Shown here piece by piece: positions 17,808 to 27,700 of a stretch of 38,871 bases of DNA; the stretch's first letter is position 1, and every line of letters begins with the position of its first letter. The notes under the pieces are model-generated. The model did not search any database, was not told the origin of the DNA, and saw only the letters and a list, made by a program, of their open reading frames with translations. Source of the DNA: Clostridia bacterium (lineage in GTDB: Bacteria; Bacillota_A; Clostridia; Christensenellales; CAG-138); the NCBI GenBank assembly GCA_017553815.1, contig JAFZJT010000263.1, positions 1 to 38,871 on the forward strand, read 5' to 3'. The position numbers and the translations under genes were made by a program.

Positions 17808-18605
17808 ATGATTAACACTAAAGATGAACAATTTTTGACGGAGCAGACCAGTTTTGGTGATTTCGCAATACTGTCTGCAATTGGAGATAGAACAGAACAG
17901 CAGGATTCCTTCGGTTATCTGATCGATTACGATTTAGGTTTGTTTATCGTGTGCGACGGTATGGGCGGGCATGAGTGCGGAAAGTTGGCAAGCGAGTATG
18001 CCGTTCAGGAATTCGTTGCTTGCTTCAGGGAAAGAATGCCAAACGAGAATATGCGCGAAAGACTTCATAAATGCGCTATTGCAGCAGATAGGCGTGTTGC
18101 ACTTCTTGCCGCAGATAAAGGGGGCGGCGTCGTTTCGGGATGCACTTTGCTTGCCGTTGTTATTGATGCCGACAAACTGCATTGGTGTTCGGTGGGCGAT
18201 AGCAGAGCATACCTAATGCGCGGTGGTGAGTTTGTGCAGTTTACAAAGGATCAGAATTATTTGACGGTATTGGACGAACAGCTTAATGCAGGAGTTATAA
18301 CAAGACAGGAATACAATGAACGACGGTTCAAGGGAGACGCACTGATCAACTATGTGGGCATTGGTGATCTTTCGTTTTTGGATTATAGTGAATCCCCTTT
18401 AAAACTGAAAAAGAACGATGTGATCATTGTTATGACGGACGGATTGTATAGACTGGTTAATGAAGAAGATATGAAGCAACTGACGGAAAACTTCGGAAAT
18501 GTTTCAGATGCAATCAGGGCACTCTACACAAAAGCAAACAGGATCGCTAATCGACAAAAAATCAAACGAGATAATATAACTGCGATCTTAATTAAATATA
18601 AATAA
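17808..18605 (+). CDS. PP2C-family Ser/Thr phosphatase (second of three)
   Basis: This is a 265-residue soluble PP2C. Motifs: AIGDRTEQQDSFGYL, FIVCDGMGGHECGKLAS, WCSVGDSRAYLM, DVIIVMTDGLYRLV and KRDNITAILIKYK. All metal-ligand aspartates are present, so it should be active. It is only distantly similar to the phosphatase encoded 14 bp upstream (for example TEQQDSFGYL versus SINEDAFGYC), so it is not a recent duplicate. A TGGTGGAATATG context gives a weak ribosome binding site. Two adjacent soluble phosphatases plus one membrane-bound form imply division of labour between targets. Confidence 0.92.
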   Translation: MINTKDEQFLTEQTSFGDFAILSAIGDRTEQQDSFGYLIDYDLGLFIVCDGMGGHECGKLASEYAVQEFVACFRERMPNENMRERLHKCAIAADRRVALLAADKGGGVVSGCTLLAVVIDADKLHWCSVGDSRAYLMRGGEFVQFTKDQNYLTVLDEQLNAGVITRQEYNERRFKGDALINYVGIGDLSFLDYSESPLKLKKNDVIIVMTDGLYRLVNEEDMKQLTENFGNVSDAIRALYTKANRIANRQKIKRDNITAILIKYK

Positions 18606-18637
18606 TTATTCTACTGGTATGAGAGGAGATACTCAAA

Positions 18638-19780
18638 ATGAAAATCGTCAAATGCATCAACGGCCATTTCTATGATAGCACTGCCTATGAGGTGTGCCCG
18701 CATTGTGGGGGCTCGGTTTCTCAACAGAGCGAATCGAGCAGCCGTGTTGAAACGCGCAAACCCAAAAAAGGTTTATTCGGGAAAAAGTCGAGCACGATAG
18801 GTAACAGCATCGTGAATGAAAGCACTCCGATTAACAAAGAAAAGATAGGCGTACAGGCTCCTATCCAGTATTCCGATCAGTTTGTTCAGCGCGAGAATAT
18901 TAGGAAAAACAACGATACCGCGCTGCCTCACAATGTCATTGGGAACAATACGAATAAAGCGCAGGTTAACATGCCTCAAACATATATTGATGAAGATGCT
19001 ACCGTATCGATTATGGATGCAAATGCTAAGCGAATAGACAATTCAACGCATATGGGAGCCATAAATGCCCCCAATTTGCATTATGATGTCGTAAATAATG
19101 GGCACAACCCAATCGGGAACGATGGCATTAACATAATTGATGACGGACAAACCATAAACTTCTGGAGCGACAATGTCAATATTGCGGCAAAAGATCCGAG
19201 CCCCGCTGCAAACGAACACAATAATGCCGTCAATATAGCTATGCCGGCCGCGCCTGTAGCAGACAAAAGAGAATATGTAAATAATTACGACTCTGTTTCG
19301 CCCGATCCGAACCTAAAGGATATCGTGCAGCAGGCCTCTGCAAATGAGGAAGGCAAAACAATGAGTTTCTTTACCGCAAAGACTGCGTCAACGGAGCAAC
19401 CGAAGACCGAAAAACCGGATAATAAGCCGCAAACCGAATTGATAGTCGGCTGGCTTGTGTGCGTGAAAGGCGACCATTTCGGGATGAGTTTTACGCTTTC
19501 CGCAGGAATGAACTCTATCGGCAGAAACTCAAACAACAAGATAGCGCTTTATAAGTCCAATACCGTTTCTCGTGACAAGCACGCGTTATTGACTTACGAA
19601 CCAAGACAAAGAGCGTTCTATGTCAAACCCGGCGACAGTTCGGGCTTGACCTACATCAACGGAGAATACGTCACCGAGATGCGCACGATGAAAGCGCGAG
19701 ATATCATAGAACTGGGAAACAACAGTTTGATGTTGATTCCCCTTTGTGATGAAACCTTCACTTGGGAAGATTATATTTAA
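18638..19780 (+). CDS. Zinc-ribbon / disordered / FHA protein
   Basis: This is a 380-residue protein. Residues 5-24 form an N-terminal zinc-finger-like segment (CINGHF, CPHCGG). Residues ~30-270 are low-complexity, N/Q/D/P-rich and probably disordered, with several Thr-rich acidic sites such as YIDEDATVSIMD, DDGQTINF and EGKTMSFF that look like kinase targets. The C-terminal FHA domain (~280-375) contains GMNSIGRNSNNKIAL, VSRDKHALL and GLTYINGEYVTE. The pattern of phosphorylatable threonines followed by an FHA domain resembles GarA/FhaA-type switches that bind their own phosphothreonine. Ribosome binding site GAGAGGAGA. It is placed between the phosphatases and the first kinase and ends 12 bp before it, so it is a likely direct substrate. 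Confidence 0.85.
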   Translation: MKIVKCINGHFYDSTAYEVCPHCGGSVSQQSESSSRVETRKPKKGLFGKKSSTIGNSIVNESTPINKEKIGVQAPIQYSDQFVQRENIRKNNDTALPHNVIGNNTNKAQVNMPQTYIDEDATVSIMDANAKRIDNSTHMGAINAPNLHYDVVNNGHNPIGNDGINIIDDGQTINFWSDNVNIAAKDPSPAANEHNNAVNIAMPAAPVADKREYVNNYDSVSPDPNLKDIVQQASANEEGKTMSFFTAKTASTEQPKTEKPDNKPQTELIVGWLVCVKGDHFGMSFTLSAGMNSIGRNSNNKIALYKSNTVSRDKHALLTYEPRQRAFYVKPGDSSGLTYINGEYVTEMRTMKARDIIELGNNSLMLIPLCDETFTWEDYI

Positions 19781-19792
19781 GGGGAACAAATA

Positions 19793-22690
19793 ATGAAAAC
19801 TTGCTATAACTGCTTTCATACATACGAAGATCAATATTCGGTATGTCCTGTTTGTGGGCAAGAAGAAATAACACGCCCGAAACAGCCTACATATCTGTTC
19901 CCCGGAACGGTTATTGCCAATCGATATGTTATCGGACAAGCAATAGGCGCGGGTGGCTTTGGTATTGTGTATAAAGCCTGGGATAAAAAACTGGAATCGG
20001 TCGTTGCGGTGAAGGAGTTTTTTTTGAGCCGCCTGATGACGCGAGCCGAAGGCGTTAATTCGGTTATCGTAAACAAAAAATCTCAAACCGAGTATACGTA
20101 CCGCAAAGAACGCTTCATTGCTGAAGCACGCAATATGGCAAGGTTCAGCGAAAACCGAAGCATCCCAAGCGTATTTGAGTTCTTTGAAGAAAACAATACA
20201 GCGTATTTGGTAATGGAATTGCTGGAAGGTATGTCGCTCAGCGATTACCTTTCCAAAAACGGCACACCTATCGACAGCGATCTGGCGGTCTATATTGCCA
20301 ACGAAGTAGGGTATGCGCTCAACTTAATGCACGAAAAAAACATTATCCACAGGGACGTTGCGCCGGATAACATCTTCATTTGCAACGGCAAAGATCTGAG
20401 GATCAAACTTATGGACCTCGGCGCCGCTAAACTGGCCGATGAAACGGACAAAGTTATAGACATTATTTTGAAGCCCGGTTACTCTCCGATCGAGCAATAT
20501 GATAACACAAAGAGCATCGGCCCGTGGACGGATGTCTACGCGCTTGGCGCAACTATGTATATGATGCTGACGGGGCAAAAGCCGGAAGAAGCAACAAACC
20601 GCCGCATCAACGATACGGTATTGCCGGTAAATGCAATCAACCCTAATGTATCCGAAGACTTAAGCAACACTATTATGAAAGCGATTGCGGTTGAGAAGCA
20701 TATGCGCTTTAAAAACGTTTCAGAGTTTTTGATGGCGCTAAACGGCGAAAAGAAAGTATTGTCGTTGGATAAAGAGAAAAAGCGCCGCAAAACTCGCAGG
20801 GTGTCGGGACTGTTGATCGCTGGCATTGTGCTCGCTGTTACGGCGTTGATAGTCGCGCACTCATATAGGATAAAAAAGGCAGAAGAAACGCTCAAACCCG
20901 CAACCATCAGCCTTTGGTTTATGTCAAAAGGCGACGGAGCGAGAGAAGCTGCAATGAAAGAGGTCGTGGAAGACTTTGAGTCCAGATTTGACGGCGTAAA
21001 GGTGGAGTATAAGGCAATCCCCGAATCGGAGTATTTGAAAACTCTAGAGAAAGCGGAAAGGGACGGCGATCTTCCGACCCTGTTTGAAAGCACCGGGTTG
21101 TCGGAAACCGCGATCGTCAAAAACGCTGCGGATCTCGATGCTGTAATTGCATCCAAACAGTTTAAGGAATGCCTGTTTTTAAACGAATATAATAAGTATT
21201 ACGACAACAAAAAGCAGATACCGATAGGTATCGAAGTGCCCGTTGCGTATGTTATCACATCGGGCGCGGTCGCTATTGACTATGAGTCGGATTACTTCAA
21301 ATCACTATCGGATTTCGGTGCAAAAACGATCGCTGCGGACAGCAGACATATCTCGCTGATCACGGCTAATGTCGGCGATGGCTCGTTTGTTGATAAAAAA
21401 GAGTTCCTTGACGGCGAAGCCAACACCTGCCCGGTATTGCTGTCTTCGTCAATGATAATCAACGAAGTGCGAGAATTGAAGTATATGAAGAAATACGTCT
21501 ATCCCGATGCCGACAAAATAGTATGCAGGTTCACTTATGAGTGGAGCCTTGGCTCGGGCAATGCAGACCGGAAAAAAGCGGCGGAAATGCTCCTTTCTTG
21601 GATGCTTGGCAATGTATATCAACGAATGTTGCTTGTCAATTCAGGCGCAGGCAGCCAAATCCCGGAGATCCCGGTCAACAGGGAGTGTTTTGAGGCAAAA
21701 CTCTCGCTGCTTACAAACCTAAAACCCATCAAAACGATCTATAAAAAGTTTTCATTTGCCAAGGAGACACCCAAGCCGACGGCAACGCCTACCCCCAAGC
21801 CCACTGCAACGCCTACACCAACGCCTACGCCCAAGCCCACGGCAACGCCTACGCCCAAACCCACGGCAACGCCGACGCCAAAACCTACGGCAACGCCTAC
21901 GCCCAAGCCGAAATCCACGGCAACACCAACACCAACACCGACGCCCAAACCAACGCCGACGCCTGCTCCCACGCCGGTCACCTTTATCGATCCTACATTT
22001 GAAAAAGCGTTTAGGAAAAAATACGCCTTTGTCGGCAAACCGGTATATATGTCTGATATTCTTGGGATGACTAAACTAGAACTAACGGGAAGCGGTATTA
22101 AAAATATCTCTGACGTTGCCAAGTTTAAGAACCTGACGTGTTTGTTCTTGGAGGCCAACAACATCAGCGATATCAGCGCGCTAAAGGGGCTGACGAACCT
22201 GACGACGTTGAGCTTGAGCAACAACAACATCAGCGATATCAGCGCGCTAAAGGGGCTGACGAAACTGACGGAGTTGGGGTTGGTGAGCAACAACAACATC
22301 AGCGATATCAGCGCGCTAAAGGGGCTGACGAAACTGACAATTTTGGCGTTGGGCGGCAACAAGATCAGCGATATCAGCGCGCTAAAGGGGCTGACGAACC
22401 TGACGCGGTTGAACTTGTGGGGCAACAACATCAGCGATATCAGCGTGCTAAAGGGGCTGATGAAACTGACGCGGTTGGACTTGTGGCGCAACAACATCAG
22501 CGATATCGGCGCGCTAAAGGGGCTGACGAAACTGACGGAGTTGTACTTGGATAACAACAACATCAGCGACGTGACGGCGCTTTACGGATTAAAAAACGCG
22601 CAGATGATCTACTTGGGAAAAAACCCTCTTACCCAGGCGCAGATAGACGCGCTGAAAAAGCAGCTTCCGAACTGTTCGATATCTTTTTAA
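19793..22690 (+). CDS. Transmembrane Ser/Thr kinase with solute-binding-like and LRR ectodomain
   Basis: This is a 965-residue receptor kinase. An N-terminal zinc ribbon (CYNC, CPVC; 4-21) is followed by the kinase domain (~42-320): Gly-loop GAGGFG, Lys74 in [14 protein letters not shown] (186-193), DLG (208-210, replacing DFG) and [12 protein letters not shown] single transmembrane helix lies at ~337-356. Outside is a ~290-residue domain resembling a family-1 ABC solute-binding protein ([31 protein letters not shown], then alternating sheets and a late tryptophan). Next is a T/P/K repeat linker (~658-728), then seven or so 22-residue leucine-rich repeats of type [18 protein letters not shown]. 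The catalytic-loop Lys (HRDxK) is Ala, as in the second kinase, so this may be a clade feature. Kinase plus binding protein plus LRR in one chain is very unusual. Confidence 0.88.
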   Translation: MKTCYNCFHTYEDQYSVCPVCGQEEITRPKQPTYLFPGTVIANRYVIGQAIGAGGFGIVYKAWDKKLESVVAVKEFFLSRLMTRAEGVNSVIVNKKSQTEYTYRKERFIAEARNMARFSENRSIPSVFEFFEENNTAYLVMELLEGMSLSDYLSKNGTPIDSDLAVYIANEVGYALNLMHEKNIIHRDVAPDNIFICNGKDLRIKLMDLGAAKLADETDKVIDIILKPGYSPIEQYDNTKSIGPWTDVYALGATMYMMLTGQKPEEATNRRINDTVLPVNAINPNVSEDLSNTIMKAIAVEKHMRFKNVSEFLMALNGEKKVLSLDKEKKRRKTRRVSGLLIAGIVLAVTALIVAHSYRIKKAEETLKPATISLWFMSKGDGAREAAMKEVVEDFESRFDGVKVEYKAIPESEYLKTLEKAERDGDLPTLFESTGLSETAIVKNAADLDAVIASKQFKECLFLNEYNKYYDNKKQIPIGIEVPVAYVITSGAVAIDYESDYFKSLSDFGAKTIAADSRHISLITANVGDGSFVDKKEFLDGEANTCPVLLSSSMIINEVRELKYMKKYVYPDADKIVCRFTYEWSLGSGNADRKKAAEMLLSWMLGNVYQRMLLVNSGAGSQIPEIPVNRECFEAKLSLLTNLKPIKTIYKKFSFAKETPKPTATPTPKPTATPTPTPTPKPTATPTPKPTATPTPKPTATPTPKPKSTATPTPTPTPKPTPTPAPTPVTFIDPTFEKAFRKKYAFVGKPVYMSDILGMTKLELTGSGIKNISDVAKFKNLTCLFLEANNISDISALKGLTNLTTLSLSNNNISDISALKGLTKLTELGLVSNNNISDISALKGLTKLTILALGGNKISDISALKGLTNLTRLNLWGNNISDISVLKGLMKLTRLDLWRNNISDIGALKGLTKLTELYLDNNNISDVTALYGLKNAQMIYLGKNPLTQAQIDALKKQLPNCSISF
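21768..21976 (+). repeat. Thr-Pro/Lys-Pro coding minisatellite (kinase gene)
   Basis: Tandem imperfect copies of ACGCCTACGCCCAAGCCC and CACGGCAACG encode a [19 protein letters not shown] stalk between the solute-binding-like domain and the LRR domain. A second copy of the same sequence type lies in the phosphatase gene near 23760-23940. Such arrays change length by slippage and give a stiff, extended, possibly glycosylated spacer through the cell wall. Confidence 0.85.
22147..22590 (+). repeat. LRR-coding tandem DNA repeats, kinase copy
   Basis: There are about seven tandem units of 66 bp (one longer by 3 bp) with the near-invariant core AGCGATATCAGCGCGCTAAA followed by GGGGCTGACGAA. DNA-level identity between units is far higher than the encoded protein would require, and it matches the array in the phosphatase gene at 24115-24560. 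This points to recent expansion or gene conversion. Confidence 0.9.
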
Positions 22691-22767
22691 CACGAAGGCA
22701 GATACACCCCCCGAATATGCCCAACGCAAACAGCGCGGGCATCCGAAAACAGAATGGAGAAAAAACT

Positions 22768-24654
22768 ATGAAAAAAGTTTCAGCGGCTGTTGTCACCAAA
22801 ACAGGCAGACGCAGCAACAATCAGGACAACGCAATGCTCGCGGGCAGATATGCATCGCTTGATCACGATACATTCTCATACGGGTTTGAGGGCAAGTCTA
22901 ACGAGCCGATCTTTGCCGCGGTATGTGACGGAATGGGCGGCGAGGCGTCCGGCGAGCGCGCTTCATTTGAGGCCTGCGTTGAACTTGCGATGGCAAACGC
23001 GCAGCTTGGCAATGATTTTGAGACAAACAAAGGCGCGGTGAACCGCGCTATAATCGGCGCCAACGACAGGCTCTGCGGCGTTATGCAGCGGGAGCATACC
23101 GGCCGTATGGGCAGTACTGTGATCTCGGTGCTTTTGCAGGGGGACAAGCTTTTTTATACCAACCTCGGCGACAGCAGGATCTATGTATTTCGGGAAGGAA
23201 GGCTTGTTCAACTGACAAAGGATCATACCGAGGGTCAAAGTATGCTGGATGCCGGCATTTTGACGGCGGAGCAGTTAAAAACGCATCCGGCGCGAAACAG
23301 AGTCAACAGGCATTTGGGCATCTTTCCGGAAGAAATGCGTCTGGAATGCCCCGTTTATAACGATTTGACACTGCAAAACGGCGATAGAATACTGCTGTGC
23401 AGCGACGGCGTATACGGCGTTCTGTCCGATACGCAGATAGCGTCCATCCTTTCCGGCGGCGAGTCCGCAATGAACAAGGCGATGAAACTGGTCGATGCCG
23501 CCTATGCAAACGGCAGTAAGGAAAATATGACGGCGCTTGTTTTGGAGGCGGAGAAGTCGGGGGCGATCATTCCGCCGGCAGCCTATTATGCGCTTGCCGG
23601 GGTTGCCGCCGCCGCTGCGCTGTTCTTTATTATAAAAGGCGCGTTAAAGGCGGGCAAAAACAACCACGTTGCGCCGCTGCCGACCGAAGCGCCCACCGCA
23701 TCGGTGACGGAGATAGCGACGGAGATAGCGACGGATATCCCAAGCGAAACACCTACGGAAGTGATAACGGATACGCCAACGCCGACCGCGACGGATACGC
23801 CAACGCCGACCGCGACGGATACGCCCACGCCGACCGCGACGGAAACCGCCAAGCCCACGGCAACGCCTACGCCAAAACCCACGGCGACGCCCAAACCCAC
23901 GCCGACGCCGAAACCCACGCCGACGCCGAAACCCACGCCGGTCACCTTTATCGATCCTACATTTGAAAAGGCGTTTAGGGAAAAATACGGCTTTGTCGGC
24001 AAACCGGTATATATGTCGGATATTCTTGGGATGACTGAACTAGACCTATATAGGAGAGGTATTGAAAACATCTCAGACGTTGCCAAGTTTAAGAACCTGA
24101 CGAAGTTGTACTTGTGCTCCAACGTCATCAGCGATTTAAGCGCGATAAAGGGGCTGACGAAACTGACGGAGTTGGACTTGGCAGGCAACATCGAAATCAG
24201 CGATATCAGCGCGCTAAAGGGGCTGGCAAACCTGAAGTATTTGAACTTGGGCGACAACAGCATCGGCGATATCAGCGCGCTAAAGGGGCTGACAAAACTG
24301 ACGGAGTTGTGGTTGTACGGCAACAACATCGGCGATATCAGCGCGCTAAAGGGGCTGACGAACCTGACGGAGTTGGGGTTGAGCAACAATGGAATCAGCG
24401 ATATCAGCGCGCTAAAGGGGCTGATGAACCTTACGCGTTTGATTTTGTCCGATAACAACATCAGCGATATCAGCGCGCTAAAGGGAATGACGAACCTGAA
24501 GTATTTGTTCTTGGAGGACAACAACATCAGCGACGTGACTGCGCTTTACGGATTAAAAAACGCGAAGTGGATCCACTTGAGAAATAACCCTCTTACCCAG
24601 GCGCAGATAGACGCGCTGAAAAAGCAGCTGCCGAACTGCGATATATATTTCTGA
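22768..24654 (+). CDS. Transmembrane PP2C phosphatase with LRR ectodomain (third phosphatase)
   Basis: This is 628 residues from the ATG at 22768, which has AATGGAGA upstream; an in-frame ATG at 22717 has no ribosome binding site. The PP2C domain (~1-255) is intact: RRSNNQDNAML, AAVCDGMGGEASGERAS, TNLGDSRIYVF, ILLCSDGVYGVL and SKENMTALVL. A transmembrane helix (AAYYALAGVAAAAALFFIIK, ~270-292) leads to an acidic Thr-rich then T/P/K linker (~300-390). The ectodomain that follows ([20 protein letters not shown] onward) has the same cap, seven LRRs and C-terminal cap as the upstream kinase. From GTCACC to the stop both ectodomains span exactly 714 bp. A kinase and a phosphatase that share a sensor domain could respond oppositely to one ligand, or compete for it. 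Confidence 0.92.
   Translation: MKKVSAAVVTKTGRRSNNQDNAMLAGRYASLDHDTFSYGFEGKSNEPIFAAVCDGMGGEASGERASFEACVELAMANAQLGNDFETNKGAVNRAIIGANDRLCGVMQREHTGRMGSTVISVLLQGDKLFYTNLGDSRIYVFREGRLVQLTKDHTEGQSMLDAGILTAEQLKTHPARNRVNRHLGIFPEEMRLECPVYNDLTLQNGDRILLCSDGVYGVLSDTQIASILSGGESAMNKAMKLVDAAYANGSKENMTALVLEAEKSGAIIPPAAYYALAGVAAAAALFFIIKGALKAGKNNHVAPLPTEAPTASVTEIATEIATDIPSETPTEVITDTPTPTATDTPTPTATDTPTPTATETAKPTATPTPKPTATPKPTPTPKPTPTPKPTPVTFIDPTFEKAFREKYGFVGKPVYMSDILGMTELDLYRRGIENISDVAKFKNLTKLYLCSNVISDLSAIKGLTKLTELDLAGNIEISDISALKGLANLKYLNLGDNSIGDISALKGLTKLTELWLYGNNIGDISALKGLTNLTELGLSNNGISDISALKGLMNLTRLILSDNNISDISALKGMTNLKYLFLEDNNISDVTALYGLKNAKWIHLRNNPLTQAQIDALKKQLPNCDIYF
24115..24560 (+). repeat. LRR-coding tandem DNA repeats, phosphatase copy
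   Basis: About seven 66-bp units share the core AGCGATATCAGCGCGCTAAA with the kinase array 2 kb upstream. Some units differ at the concave-face positions (YLNLG, ELWLYG, RLILSD), where ligand specificity would lie. The duplicated arrays in direct orientation are prone to recombination that would delete the phosphatase catalytic domain between them. Confidence 0.88.
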
Positions 24655-24747
24655 TTCGAATTCATAAGCGAGAAACCGCATTGAGGGCAAAACCGCCCGA
24701 TTGTGATATTAAATTTTAACACCCGAATAAAAACAGGAGGAAATAAT

Positions 24748-27700
24748 ATGATAATCCGTTGTTTAAGTTGTATGGAAATGTTCGACGACAGATATACGGT
24801 CTGCCCGCACTGCGGGTATGCCTGCTCTGAAGACGACAGGGAAGCAGTCCATCTGCCTTTGGGCGTGGTCCTCAACAACCGCTACATAGTGGGCAGAGTG
24901 TTGGGCTACGGCGGGTTTGGCGCAACATATATCGCGTGGGACGGAAAGTTGGAACAAAAGGTGGCTATAAAGGAGTACCTTCCGTCCGAGTTCTCAACAA
25001 GGATGCCGGGACAGTCCAGGATCACCGTATTCGAAGGGGACAAGCACGAGCAGTATAACGACGGACTTGAAAAGTTTGTGGACGAAGCAAAAAGGCTTGC
25101 CAAATTTCAAAACGAAAACGGAATAGTCAAGATCTACGATACCTTCAAAGAGAACGATACCGCCTATATAGTAATGGAGTATCTGGACGGCGAAACGCTG
25201 GCGGAGTACCTGAAGGAGAATGGAGTAATAGAGGAGGACAGAGCGGTCGAGATGCTGATGCCGGTAATGCGCTCGCTGGAGACCGTGCACGAAGCGGGGC
25301 TGATCCACAGGGATATAGCGCCCGATAATATCTTTATAACCAAAACTGGAGAGATCAAACTGATCGACTTCGGCGCGGCAAGATACGCGACCACATCGCA
25401 CAGCCGCAGCCTTACGGTAATAATCAAGCCGGGATATTCGCCGGAAGAACAGTACAGAAGTATGGGCGACCAGGGACCGCATACCGACGTATACGCGCTT
25501 GCGGCAACGCTGTATAAGATGATCACGGGACAGACGCCGCCCGACGCGATGGAGCGCAGAGCACAGTATGAGAGCAAGAGCAGGGATATCCTCCCCGAGC
25601 CGCATAAACTGAATAAGAACATCTCCGTAAACAGGGAAAACGCGCTGCTGAACGCGATGAACGTCAGGATAGAGGACAGAACGCCGACCGTAACGGCGTT
25701 CATACGGGAACTGGAGAGCGAGACGCCCGCAAAGAGGGTATACGGAAAGATAAAGAAGATCGATCTGTATAATTGGCCGCTGTGGGCCAAGATAGGCATA
25801 CCGGCGCTGCTCGCGTGCTTGGCGGCGTTCGGCGTTCTTCTGCTTACGGGCGTGATAAACTTTTCCAAATACACCACCAAGATGGAGATACCGGAGAATA
25901 TCGCAATCGCCCCCGACGTGGAGGGAATGAACAAGGACGAAGCGATAAGGATAATCGAGGACAACACCCTGCTTGCGTCTACAAGCGGAACGGTGCAGTC
26001 GGAATACATCCCGGCAGGCACGATAATCATCCAGCAGCCTGTGGGCGGCACGTTCATACAGAAGAACGGAACGGTAAGCCTAACGGTAAGTTCGGGCTCG
26101 GGAGTAATAGAAGTAGTTGACGGCATAGCCACCGTACCCTACGTTATTTGGGATACGGAAGAGGATGCGATAGCCAAACTTCTTGAAGCGGGTCTCGCCT
26201 CACCGGAGATAGAATATGTATATGACGATAACGTATCCGCGGGACAGGTCATCTCCACCGACCCGGCGGCGGGCACGGAACTTCCCGAAGGCAGCGCGAT
26301 AAAGATGGTGGTATCCCTCGGCGCGGAAGCATTCGAGATGCCGGATGTTATAGGAAAACAGGAACAGGCCGCAAGGGATGAGCTTGAGAGCAAAGGCCTT
26401 GTTATAAGCGTATCATACGAGAAGGACAGCAGCGTACCCGAAGGTCAGGTCATAAGCCAAAGCATAGACGCAGGCTCAAACGTACAGCGCGGCGATGAAG
26501 TACTCCTTACCGTCTCGAGCGGCAAACCGACTATCGTTGTTGCCGATGTTGTCGGCAAGCAAAAAGCGGACGCCGAAAAGACCCTCAAGGAACAGGGCTT
26601 CAAGGTCAATGTGCTTGAGAACTACAGCGACACCGTACCCGCGGGGCAGGTTATAAGCCAGGATCCCAAGGCGGGAACATCGCTTGTAGAGGGTGGTACC
26701 GTTACCGTATGGATCAGCAAAGGCAAACAGGCGGTAAGCGTTGCAAGCATAAGTTTGAACAAAAAGACTATGGCATTGATCACAGGCAAGAGCGAGAGCC
26801 TCACGGCAACCGTTCTTCCGGCTAATGCCACAAATAAAGCCGTGGCTTGGGCATCGAGCAATACAAAGGTTGCGAAGGTCGATTCAAAAGGCAAGGTGAC
26901 GGCGGTTTCCGCAGGCGAAGCGGTTATCACGGCAACAACAGCCGACGGCGGCAAGAAAGCAAGCTGCACCGTGACGGTGACAAATGCGACCATCAGCGTG
27001 ACAGGCGTTGAATTGAATGTTAACAATTTGAATATGAATGTTGGCAATACTACAACGCTGAAAGCAACGGTCAAGCCGAGCAACGCAACGAATAAGAACG
27101 TCACGTGGAAGTCGGGCAACACCTCTGTTGCGACTGTTGACGCAAGCGGCAAAGTGACGGCGAAGGCGGCGGGCGAAACAACGATCACCGTGACGACTGT
27201 CGACGGAGGCAAGACCGCGACCTGTAAAGTTAAGGTATCGGTACCCGTGATAAATGTTACCGGCGTAACTCTTGACAGAACGAGCGCGACCTTGACGGTG
27301 GGCAGTACGCTTGCGCTGAAAGCGACGGTCAAACCGAGCAACGCAACGAATAATAAAGTCACGTGGAAATCAAGCAATATAGGCGTCGCTACTGTCGATT
27401 CAAGCGGCAAAGTGACGGCGAAGGCGGCGGGCGAAACAACGATCACCGTGACGACTGTCGACGGAGGCTATAAGGCTACCTGTACGGTGACTGTAAACGT
27501 ACCGGTAACGGGAGTGACGCTGAATATCGGCAGTTTGAACTTGACGGTCGGAAGCACATCGACTCTGACGGCGACGGTTAAGCCGAGCAACGCAACGAAT
27601 AAGAGCGTCACTTGGAAGTCGAGCAATATAGGCGTCGCTACTGTCGACTCAAAAGGCAAAGTGACGGCGAAGGCTGCGGGAAGTACAACGATCACCGTGA

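Noticed and set aside
21739..22563. Minus-strand ORF with repeated ISLMLL and VGVGVG segments
   Set aside because: It is antisense to the LRR and Thr-Pro repeats of the kinase; no start signals.
23586..24527. Minus-strand 313-codon ORF
   Set aside because: It is the same antisense shadow of LRR and linker repeats in the phosphatase gene.
26622..27695. Long antisense ORFs rich in V, A, L and T within the PASTA kinase gene
   Set aside because: They are shadows of the BIG2 and PASTA repeats; period-3 repetition on the other strand keeps the frame open.
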